Part shown: positions 25,990 to 33,260 of the stretch, one piece after another
Layout: each line of letters opens with the position of its first letter
How positions within the stretch are numbered: the first letter of the stretch is position 1
Source: Poriferisodalis sp965208555
GTDB lineage: Bacteria; Actinomycetota; Acidimicrobiia; Acidimicrobiales; Poriferisodalaceae
Assembly: GCF_965208555.1 (NCBI RefSeq)
Contig: NZ_OZ242342.1
Span: 744,001 to 808,000, forward strand
DNA length: 64,000 bases
Direction of reading: 5' to 3'
Translations under genes and position numbers: made by a program
The notes under the pieces: generated by a model
Told to the model about the DNA's origin: nothing
What the model saw: only the letters and a program-made list of their open reading frames with translations
The model's database searches: none

Positions 25990-27123
25990 ATGGCCCACAT
26001 GACCCGTGTTGGTGTCTGCTTCGGCGGGCCGTCGCCCGAACACGACATCTCGATCCTGACGGGGCTGCAAGCGGTGCACGCGCTCGCCGACGCCGGACGC
26101 GACCCGGTGGCGCTGTACTGGTCGCCCGTCGGCACGTGGCACGAGGTGCCGGCCGATATCGAGGCGTCGGCATTCGCCGACGGTCTGCCGCGCTCGGCAT
26201 CCGGAGTCGAGCTGGCAGCCCACCCCAGCGGAGGGTTCGTGCGGGCTGACCGGCGTCGCCGGCCAGTGCCGGTTGACGTCGTGGTCAACTGCTGTCACGG
26301 CGGCCCCGGCGAGGACGGCGGTTTGCCGGCCCTGCTGGACCTCACGGGACTGGCCTACACCGGTCCCGGGCAGCGCAGTGCCGCCATCTGCATGGACAAG
26401 CTGGCCTTCAGCGGTGCCACCGAGGCCGCTGGCCTGCCCACGCTGCCCCTCTGGCTGCTTACCGACGAGTTGCCCAGTGACGATGCAGCCGCGGAGCTGG
26501 CTGACGGGCCGCTCATTGTGAAGCCGCGCTTCGGGGGATCGTCGATCGGCATCGAGATCGTCGCCGACCTCGCCACAGCCCGGGCGCTGGCACGGTCGTC
26601 GCCGCTGCTGCGGGACGGCGCCGTCGTGCAGCGTTACCTGCACGACATCATCGATCTGAACATCTCGGTGCGGACCTGGCCCGCGCTGCGGCTGAGCGCC
26701 GTGGAGCGGCCGCTGCGCAGCGACAGCACGATCTACACCTACGCCGAGAAGTACCTCACCGGCGGAGGCGGAATGGCGACGGCGCCACGCGAGCTGCCGG
26801 CCGCGCTTCCAGAACCGATCGAGACAGCGCTGCGTGCCGCGGCGGCTGACGTGAGCCATCTCGTCATGGCTCGATCGGTCATGCGCATCGATTTCCTGTG
26901 GGACGGCGACGATGACCCGGCCGGCCTATGGGTGAACGAGATCAACCCGATCCCCGGCTCGCTGAGCTGGTACTTCTGGTCTCACGAGGGCGACAGCCTC
27001 ATCGCGCTGCTCGACGATCTCATCGCCGAAGCCCTGGACGGACCCACGCGCCTCTTCATGACGCAAGGTGCCGACGGCACAGCCCTGCGCTCCGTGGGGT
27101 CCATTGCCGCGAAGCTGGCGTGA
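25990..27123 (+). CDS. D-alanine--D-alanine ligase-like ATP-grasp protein
   Basis: This ATP-grasp ligase of 377 residues starts with the Ddl signature VGVCFGGPSPEHDISILTG and has CCHGGPGEDGGLPALLDL. A variant KPRFGGSSIGIEIV (ATP loop) and IDFLWDG...VNEINPIPGSL (metal-binding Glu/Asn) follow. Ddl joins two D-Ala for peptidoglycan. Several standard blocks are diverged (CCHGG replaces the usual LHG, and SWYFW follows PGSL), so this may be a second, specialised ligase paired with the membrane MurF-like protein 22 bases upstream. A standard murF/ddl set may exist elsewhere in the genome. The start may be ATG 25990 or 25999. Confidence 0.83.
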   Translation: MAHMTRVGVCFGGPSPEHDISILTGLQAVHALADAGRDPVALYWSPVGTWHEVPADIEASAFADGLPRSASGVELAAHPSGGFVRADRRRRPVPVDVVVNCCHGGPGEDGGLPALLDLTGLAYTGPGQRSAAICMDKLAFSGATEAAGLPTLPLWLLTDELPSDDAAAELADGPLIVKPRFGGSSIGIEIVADLATARALARSSPLLRDGAVVQRYLHDIIDLNISVRTWPALRLSAVERPLRSDSTIYTYAEKYLTGGGGMATAPRELPAALPEPIETALRAAAADVSHLVMARSVMRIDFLWDGDDDPAGLWVNEINPIPGSLSWYFWSHEGDSLIALLDDLIAEALDGPTRLFMTQGADGTALRSVGSIAAKLA

Positions 27124-27201
27124 CGCTGCGCCGATGATCTGCCGCACCGCCAGCGCAGCGGCCAGAAAGCACAGTCGCGAAGCTGGCGTGACACTGCGCC
27201 G
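27108..27201. repeat. Imperfect 26-bp direct repeat joining the ddl-like stop and lipoprotein start
   Basis: Positions 27108-27133 and 27176-27201 match at 25 of 26 bases (core GAAGCTGGCGTGACNCTGCG) with a 68-base period. The first copy contains the stop codon of the ddl-like gene and the second the GTG start of the lipoprotein gene. This looks like a short duplication at the gene junction rather than an operator. Confidence 0.85.
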
Positions 27202-28183
27202 GGTGCTCGCCGCGTGTGCTGCAGCGGTGGTGCTGTCGGCGGCGTGCAGCGGTACCGGACCGGCATCGAGCGGCAGCGAGTCGAGCGGCGGCGGTGACCT
27301 CACCGCATGCGAGCGTGAGCGCCTGGCCGCCGCCCTCGGCCTGTACGACGCGGCGGAGCTGTCGCTGCCGCTCGACCCTGCAGATGAGCCGCTCGCAGAC
27401 ATCGCGCGGGACATCTGCGCGCTCGACAGCAGCGCACCCGGGTCCGCAGCGCCTCCTGACACCGGGGTTCGCTCCCCGGCACAGCAGCGAGATGCTGCCC
27501 TGCCCGCAGCGCTCGTCCGTGCTCCTGCGGTGTTCGAGCCCGGCGACGCCCCGCCCGGAGACGATCCCGCGCTCGACGAGTTGTGGGTCGTGTGCGGGCA
27601 GGGTTCGGCCAGCGCCTGCAACGCGTTGCTGTTCGAGTCGCCCGCTGGCAGCGACTACGAGGCCTTCGCATTCAGCTGCGGCGGGCGCGAGAACCTGCAC
27701 TGCAGCGTGCTGCTCGGCGATCCGGGCGCCGACGCCGGACTGCTCGGCATCGAGTTCGATCCTGAATCGACGGCGCCGGGCAACATTGCCGAACTGGACG
27801 GCTGGTGGTCGGCGTGCGCCGAGGGCAGCAGCCGTGCGTGCGCGCAGCTGGTGCTGTCTGCACCGGGCGGATCGGCATATGCCAGCTTCGGCTGGACCTG
27901 CGGCGGCCGCACCACCCGCGACTGCGCTCTGCTGGTGGGCGACGACGGTGCGCCGCCCGCGCTCGCAGGACGGTCCCCCGAGGATCCACCGCCCGGCAAC
28001 GACGAGTACCTCGACCAGCTCTGGCGGCTGTGCGGCGCCGCCGACGCGCCGGCCTGCCGCGACCTGGCCACGTTCGGGCCCCCCGGGAGCGACTACGAGC
28101 GGTACGCACTGTCGTGCGGTTGGCGCGCCGTCAGGGCCTGCGCCCGACTGTTCGCCGAGATTGCCGCTGAACCATCCGCATGA
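27188..28183 (+). CDS. Secreted or lipoprotein with three 4-Cys repeats
   Basis: A 331-residue export protein. After MTLRRVLAACAAAVVLSAACSGTG (a signal sequence ending in a weak lipobox, SAAC) comes a low-complexity Ser/Gly/Ala stretch. Three tandem repeats of about 75 residues follow, starting near LDELWVVC, LDGWWSAC and LDQLWRLC. Each has the pattern W-x2-C-x6-AC-x2-L, then P-x-GS-x-Y, then F/L-x2-[ST]CG-x-R, then C-x-L, so four Cys per repeat that could form two disulfides. This repeat is familiar from many uncharacterised actinobacterial envelope proteins; its function is unknown. The GTG at 27188 is preferred because the frame before it overlaps the ddl-like gene. Confidence 0.78.
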   Translation: MTLRRVLAACAAAVVLSAACSGTGPASSGSESSGGGDLTACERERLAAALGLYDAAELSLPLDPADEPLADIARDICALDSSAPGSAAPPDTGVRSPAQQRDAALPAALVRAPAVFEPGDAPPGDDPALDELWVVCGQGSASACNALLFESPAGSDYEAFAFSCGGRENLHCSVLLGDPGADAGLLGIEFDPESTAPGNIAELDGWWSACAEGSSRACAQLVLSAPGGSAYASFGWTCGGRTTRDCALLVGDDGAPPALAGRSPEDPPPGNDEYLDQLWRLCGAADAPACRDLATFGPPGSDYERYALSCGWRAVRACARLFAEIAAEPSA

Positions 28184-28242
28184 ACGAATCGAGCAGTCGT
28201 GCGCGTATCTGGCTCCCGATGGGGCTAAACAACACGTCGTGA
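28180..28242 (+). CDS. Possible 20-codon coupling mini-ORF
   Basis: An ATG at 28180 overlaps the lipoprotein stop (ATGA) and opens a 20-codon frame. That frame ends in TGA at 28240-28242, overlapping the GTG of the acyl-CoA reductase gene (GTGA). It exactly bridges the 55-base gap, so terminating ribosomes could be handed from one gene to the next. The peptide (MNESSSRARIWLPMGLNNTS) resembles nothing I know. It may be chance. Confidence 0.3.
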   Translation: MNESSSRARIWLPMGLNNTS

Positions 28243-30650
28243 TCGCCGACGCGTTGGCCGCAAAGCGCATCGCCATCACCGGTGCAACCGGCTTCTTGGG
28301 CACGGCGCTCGTCGAACGGCTGCTGCGCTCGGTGCCCGACTGCGATCTGGTGCTGCTCGTGCGGCCGGGACGCCGCACCGACGTCAACCGGCGCGTGCAG
28401 CGCGAGATTCTGCGCAACGACGCCTTCGAGCGCCTGCGCACCGCATGGGGCAGCGATTTCGACGACATCTGCAGCCGGCGCATCACAGTGGTGTCCGGCG
28501 ATGTGAGCGTCGACGGGCTCGGGCTGTCCCCAGAGGACCTCGAGCTGTTCTGCAGCTGCGACGTCATCATCCATTCCGCCGCCACCGTCAGCTTCGACAG
28601 CCCGCTCGACGCATCGATCGAGACGAACCTGCTGGGCCCGAACCGCCTGCTCGAGGCGTGCCAGTCCCAGGGCACCACGCCCCACTTCATTGCGGTGTCG
28701 ACGTGCTATGTCGCCGGGAACCGGCGCGGCTCGGCGGCCGAGGTCTTCCTGGCCGACACACCGTTCTCGATGGACGTCGACTGGCGGGCCGAGGTGTCCG
28801 CCGCACGGCGCACCCGCGCCGATCTCGACGCAGCCAGCCGCTCCCCCGAGCGCCTGCGCCGCTTCCATCGCGACGCGCGCGAGGAGCTCGGCCCCGCCGG
28901 CCTGCCGATGCTGGCCGCCAAGACCGAGCAGCTGAGGCGGGAATGGGTGGACGACGAGATGGTCCTCGCCGGCCGCAGCCGTGCGACCTCGCTGGGTTGG
29001 CCCGACGTCTACACGTATTCCAAGGCACTGGGTGAGCAGGCGTTGATGGAGCTGCAAGGCGACGTGCCCATCTCGATCGTTCGCCCGTCCATCATCGAAT
29101 CAGCCTTCGCAGAGCCCTCGCCGGGCTGGATCCGTGGCTTCCGCATGGCGGAGCCGCTGTTCGTGTCGTTCGCGAAGGGCGAGCTGGACACGTTCCCGGG
29201 CTATCCCGAGGGCATCATCGACGTCATCCCGGTCGACATGGTCGCTGCGGCGATCATCGCCGTGGCCGCGCGGGGGCCAGTTCCCGAGCCGGAGATCTTC
29301 CAGGTGGCCTCGGGCGCCGTCAACCCGCTGCGCTTCAAGGTGCTGACCGAAACCACCATGCAGTGGTTCCAGGACCATCCTGTCTATGACTCCAAGGGTC
29401 ATCCCACGGCCAGCACCCAGTGGCGATACGCGGGAGCGAGCGGCCTCGAAGAGCAGCTCGACCGGGCCATGACGGTCTTCAACACCGCGGAGAAGATCGT
29501 CAACCACCTCCCGATGCGCGGCCGCAACGATTTCACCATCCGGTTGGCTCAGAGGCGGGCCGGGCTCGAACAGATCCGTGACTACGTCCTGCTGTACGGC
29601 GCCTACGGCAAGTGCGAGGCGCTGTATGAGATCGACCGCACCACCGAGCTGTGGGAGTCGCTGTCCCCAGCCGACCGCGACAGGTTCGGCTTCGACCCCC
29701 GGGTCATCGACTGGGCCGCCTACATCGCCGACGTGCACCTGCCCACGGTCATTGCCCAGGCACGCGTCAAGACCACCCCCCAACCCCGCACCGGGCCGAG
29801 CCGCAACGAACGCCTGCGAACCGCAGTGCTGGACCCTGCCCGCCACTTCGCCGCATTCGACCTCGAGAACACCCTGATCGCCAGCAACGTGGTCGAGACC
29901 TACGCGTGGCTTGCCACCCGGCGGCTCGACACCCCCCAGCGAGTGCGCTTCGCCCTGCGCACCCTCGCGGAGACACCGGGCCTGTGGCGACGCGATCGCC
30001 GCGACCGCACCGATTTCCTGCGCTACTTCTACCGGCGCTACCGGGGTGCATCCGTGGGCCAGCTCGACGCCGATGCGGCAGAGATGCTCAGCCACCTGTT
30101 CCTGACCAAGGCGTTCCCGGCGGGCCTGCGACGGGTGCGTGAGCACCGGGCCGCCGGACATCGCACGGTGCTCATCACCGGTGCCCTCGAATTGGCGGTC
30201 CAGCCGCTGGCCCCGCTGTTCGATCACATCATCGCAGCGCGCATCGACAGCCGCGACGGGCGCTATACCGGCGAGATGATCGATGTGCCGCCCACCGGCG
30301 AGGTGCGCGCCCAGATGATGGTCGACTGGGCGGCCGAAGAGGGGCTCGACCTGGCGCAGGGCGTGGCCTACGCCGACGCGGCCTCGGACATGCCCATGCT
30401 GGAGGCCGTGGGCTATCCGGTAGCCGTCAATCCCGAGACCCGGCTGGTGACCATTGCCGACAAACGGGGATGGCTGTGCGAGAACTGGGAACGCTCCCCC
30501 GGCGGCCCCCGGCCTTTGCTGCCCATCGCGCCGCCGTTCCGGGTACGCGCCAACACGGACCGCCTGGACCGCACGCACCGCTCACGCCGAGCTCGCGCCA
30601 CTACCGCAGACCGGTTGGGTGCGGACCACTACGAAGGGTCCCGACGGTGA
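28239..30650 (+). CDS. Fatty acyl-CoA reductase fused to HAD-IB phosphatase
   Basis: This 803-residue two-domain protein starts with an extended SDR of the male-sterility/acyl-CoA reductase type: GATGFLG at 15-21, the STCYVAG segment and YTYSK (Tyr258/Lys262), running to about residue 500. It would reduce a fatty acyl thioester with NADPH. A HAD-IB domain follows from about 535, with DLENT at 541-545, ITGA (motif II) and YADAASDMPML (motif IV). Motif I is DxE where DxD is usual. The start is set at GTG 28239 because the dinucleotide fold begins there. It overlaps the LarA-like gene by 4 bases (GTGA). Likely role: lipid alcohol or ether/wax-type lipid synthesis (inference). Confidence 0.85.
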   Translation: MIADALAAKRIAITGATGFLGTALVERLLRSVPDCDLVLLVRPGRRTDVNRRVQREILRNDAFERLRTAWGSDFDDICSRRITVVSGDVSVDGLGLSPEDLELFCSCDVIIHSAATVSFDSPLDASIETNLLGPNRLLEACQSQGTTPHFIAVSTCYVAGNRRGSAAEVFLADTPFSMDVDWRAEVSAARRTRADLDAASRSPERLRRFHRDAREELGPAGLPMLAAKTEQLRREWVDDEMVLAGRSRATSLGWPDVYTYSKALGEQALMELQGDVPISIVRPSIIESAFAEPSPGWIRGFRMAEPLFVSFAKGELDTFPGYPEGIIDVIPVDMVAAAIIAVAARGPVPEPEIFQVASGAVNPLRFKVLTETTMQWFQDHPVYDSKGHPTASTQWRYAGASGLEEQLDRAMTVFNTAEKIVNHLPMRGRNDFTIRLAQRRAGLEQIRDYVLLYGAYGKCEALYEIDRTTELWESLSPADRDRFGFDPRVIDWAAYIADVHLPTVIAQARVKTTPQPRTGPSRNERLRTAVLDPARHFAAFDLENTLIASNVVETYAWLATRRLDTPQRVRFALRTLAETPGLWRRDRRDRTDFLRYFYRRYRGASVGQLDADAAEMLSHLFLTKAFPAGLRRVREHRAAGHRTVLITGALELAVQPLAPLFDHIIAARIDSRDGRYTGEMIDVPPTGEVRAQMMVDWAAEEGLDLAQGVAYADAASDMPMLEAVGYPVAVNPETRLVTIADKRGWLCENWERSPGGPRPLLPIAPPFRVRANTDRLDRTHRSRRARATTADRLGADHYEGSRR

Positions 30651-32236
30651 CGGCGCGCAAGGGTCTCGTCCTGGAAGTGGACCGCACCACGCCGCCGATC
30701 CTGTTCCACCACGGCGAAGGGCTCCGTCTGGAGAAGCTGCCGGTCGGCAGCCGGGTCGTGTACCCCAACGAGCCGCTGGACCCCGTGCGCGATCCCGAAC
30801 GCGCCATCGCCGAAGCGCTGGCGAATCCGCTGGGCGACCGCGCGCCGCTCGCCGCCTACATGCAGCCGGGCATGAAGCTGACCATCGCCTTCGACGACCT
30901 CTCGCTGCCGCTGCCCCCGATGGCCGCCCCCGACATCCGCGGCCGGATCATCGAACAGGTCCTGGACATGGCAGCCGCTGCGGGCGTCGACGACGTCGAG
31001 CTGATTGCGGCGCTCGCCCTGCACCGCCGCATGACCGAGGCGGAGCTACGCCATGCCGTCGGCGACCGCGTGTACGACGCCTTCGCCCCCGGGGGCAAGC
31101 TCTACAACTTCGATGCCGAGGACCCCGACGCGCTCACCCACCTGGGCACCACCGAGGCCGGCGAGGAGGTGGTGATCTCCAAGCGGGCAGCCGAATCGGA
31201 CCTGCTGGTGTACGTCAACATCAACCTGGTGTCGATGGACGGCGGCCACAAGAGCGTGGCCACAGGACTGTCGCCCTACACGGCGCTGCGCCACCACCAC
31301 AACGTGGACACGATGCTGCACTCGACATCGTTCATGGACCCCGAGAACTCCGAGCTGCACACCCGCAACTGGCGCCAGGGGCGCCTGCTGGCCGAAGCCG
31401 GCGTGAAGGTGTTCCAGATCGAGACGACGCTCAACAACAACGAGTTCCCGTCGCCGTACGACTTCCTGAAGCGCCGCGAGTGGGAGATGACGCCGCGAGA
31501 CCGCATGATGCTGATGGGCACCAAGACGGCGCTGGACCTGATGTCCCGCCGCCAGGCCCGGCGCATCTTCCAAGGCATCCGGGCGCCATACGGTCTCACG
31601 TCGGTGCAGGCCGGCGAGGTCGAGGCAGTACACCGCCAGACGCTGGAGAACGTCTACCGCCAGCACCTGGTGCGGGTGGAGGGCCAGACCGACGTGATGA
31701 CGATGGGGCTGCCCTACATCTGCCCCTACAACGTCAACTCGATCATGAACCCGATCCTGGTGGCGTGCCTGGGACTCGGCTACTTCTTCAACCTGTACCG
31801 GGGCAAGCCGCTCGTCCGCCACGGCGGCGTGGTGATCATGACGCACCCCACGCCGTGGGAGTTTCACCCGGTGCACCATCCCAGCTACATCGATTTCTTC
31901 GAAGAGGTGCTGGCCGACACCACCGATCCGGCGATCATCGAGCATCGGTACGAGAAGCGGTATGCCGAAGACGAGTGGTACCGGCACCTGTACCGGACGT
32001 CGTACGCCTACCACGGCGTGCATCCGTTCTACATGTGGTACTGGTGCGCGCATGCGCTCGAGCACCTCGGCGGGGTGATCATCGTCGGCGGCGACAAGGC
32101 CGCCGTCCAGCGCATGGGCTTCCGATCTGCTTCGACGCTGAATGATGCGCTCGAGATGGCCACCGACGTGGTCGGACGCGACCCGTCGATCACGCACTTC
32201 CACAATCCACCCATGCTGATGGCCGATGTCGTCTGA
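30647..32236 (+). CDS. LarA-like (DUF2088) protein
   Basis: A 529-residue protein whose first ~300 residues resemble the lactate racemase N-terminal domain. It has LTIAFDDLSLPLPPM, a conserved LIAALALHRRMTEAEL (the His of LarA-like proteins) and DGGHKSVATGLSPYTALRHHH, corresponding to the Lys that carries the nickel-pincer cofactor in LarA and the nearby His. The last ~200 residues (THPTPWEFHPVHHPSYIDFFEE, MWYWCAHALEHLGGVIIVGG) are longer than in LarA. No larB/larC/larE cofactor genes are nearby. It is translationally coupled to the reductase (GTGA) and overlaps the acyltransferase gene by 11 bases. Racemase or epimerase activity on a 2-hydroxyacid-like lipid intermediate is a hypothesis. Confidence 0.75.
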   Translation: MTARKGLVLEVDRTTPPILFHHGEGLRLEKLPVGSRVVYPNEPLDPVRDPERAIAEALANPLGDRAPLAAYMQPGMKLTIAFDDLSLPLPPMAAPDIRGRIIEQVLDMAAAAGVDDVELIAALALHRRMTEAELRHAVGDRVYDAFAPGGKLYNFDAEDPDALTHLGTTEAGEEVVISKRAAESDLLVYVNINLVSMDGGHKSVATGLSPYTALRHHHNVDTMLHSTSFMDPENSELHTRNWRQGRLLAEAGVKVFQIETTLNNNEFPSPYDFLKRREWEMTPRDRMMLMGTKTALDLMSRRQARRIFQGIRAPYGLTSVQAGEVEAVHRQTLENVYRQHLVRVEGQTDVMTMGLPYICPYNVNSIMNPILVACLGLGYFFNLYRGKPLVRHGGVVIMTHPTPWEFHPVHHPSYIDFFEEVLADTTDPAIIEHRYEKRYAEDEWYRHLYRTSYAYHGVHPFYMWYWCAHALEHLGGVIIVGGDKAAVQRMGFRSASTLNDALEMATDVVGRDPSITHFHNPPMLMADVV

Positions 32237-33203
32237 GAAGCCGGGAGTTTCCCACCTTGGGGCCAAGCGAGCCCAGCGCACCAAAGCGTCGGTGACGCGC
32301 ATCATGCGCGGGGCCGAGTTCCCGCTGCGGGCGGCCGCGACCCCTCGAGGTCAGACGCCGCTGCCGGTCAACGTGGGGGCGAACTACGACACCGACTGGG
32401 CTCGGCGCTTCCCGGCTCGGGTCGCCAGACGGGTGGCGCGTGACACCATCGTGCGCGGGCTGGTGCGCTACTACGCCCAGCCGACGATCAAGGGAGTGGA
32501 CCGGCTCAGCGAGCTCGACGGGCCGGCAGTGTTCGCTGCCAATCACCAGAGCCATGTCGATACGGCGGTCATCGCCACCTCTGTGCCCGAGCCGTGGTGC
32601 AACCGGCTGGTGGTCGGGGCTGCGGCCGACTACTTCTTCGGCAACCGGGCGTCGTCGGCGATCTCTGCGCTGTTCGTCGGTGCCATTCCCATCGAACGGA
32701 CCGCGCTCAACCGCCGCACGATCGACAAAGCGGTCACGCTGCTGCGCAACGGCTGGAGCCTGGTGATCTATCCCGAAGGAGGCCGTTCCCGTGACGGCTG
32801 GGGTCAGCAGTTCCGTCCCGGCGCGGCGTTCCTGGCCAAGCAGGCCGGGGTGCCGGTGGTGCCCGTGCACATCCGGGGCACCTTCGACATCCTGCGCAAG
32901 GGCCGTGCGTGGCCCAGGCGTGCCCGATCGGTGATCAATTTCGGCCGCCCGCTGAGCTTCGGGGAGGGCGAGAACAACCGCCGCTTCACGCGGCGACTGC
33001 AGGCCGCAGTGGAGGGGCTCGCCGACGAGACCGCCACGGGCAACTGGTTCGCAGCCCGCCGGCGCCTGCACAGCGCAGACAGCCCCGGCCTCGAGGGGCC
33101 CACGGCATCGGCGTGGCGCCGCCGCTGGGCGCTCACTGAGCCGACACCGCCCGACGGCGCCTCGGCCGAGACAACCTCAAAGCGTCGCTGGCCCTACGTC
33201 TAG
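32226..33203 (+). CDS. PlsC-family lysophospholipid/glycerol-3-phosphate acyltransferase
   Basis: This 325-residue PlsC-type acyltransferase has motif I NHQSHVD (His107, Asp112), an FVGAIPIERTALNR-like motif II/III region, YPEGGRSRDG and VPVVPVHIRGTFD. These are the four blocks that bind acyl donor and glycerol-phosphate. It would acylate a lysophospholipid or a related alcohol at the membrane. There is no clear transmembrane helix; hydrophobic stretches could bind the membrane peripherally. Its ATG lies inside the LarA-like gene (11-base overlap), completing the reductase-HAD/LarA-like/PlsC operon. The acceptor may be a product of the reductase, which is inference. Confidence 0.88.
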   Translation: MSSEKPGVSHLGAKRAQRTKASVTRIMRGAEFPLRAAATPRGQTPLPVNVGANYDTDWARRFPARVARRVARDTIVRGLVRYYAQPTIKGVDRLSELDGPAVFAANHQSHVDTAVIATSVPEPWCNRLVVGAAADYFFGNRASSAISALFVGAIPIERTALNRRTIDKAVTLLRNGWSLVIYPEGGRSRDGWGQQFRPGAAFLAKQAGVPVVPVHIRGTFDILRKGRAWPRRARSVINFGRPLSFGEGENNRRFTRRLQAAVEGLADETATGNWFAARRRLHSADSPGLEGPTASAWRRRWALTEPTPPDGASAETTSKRRWPYV

Positions 33204-33260
33204 ACCTGCCTGGGCCGCGCTGCCGCTGCGGTTCGCGGAGCGGCTCGTATCGTTCGATGC

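Noticed and set aside
27216..28238. An open frame extending the acyl-CoA reductase by 341 codons upstream
   Set aside because: That stretch is out of frame with the real lipoprotein gene, rich in Arg/Ser/Pro, and the dinucleotide fold starts only at GTG 28239.
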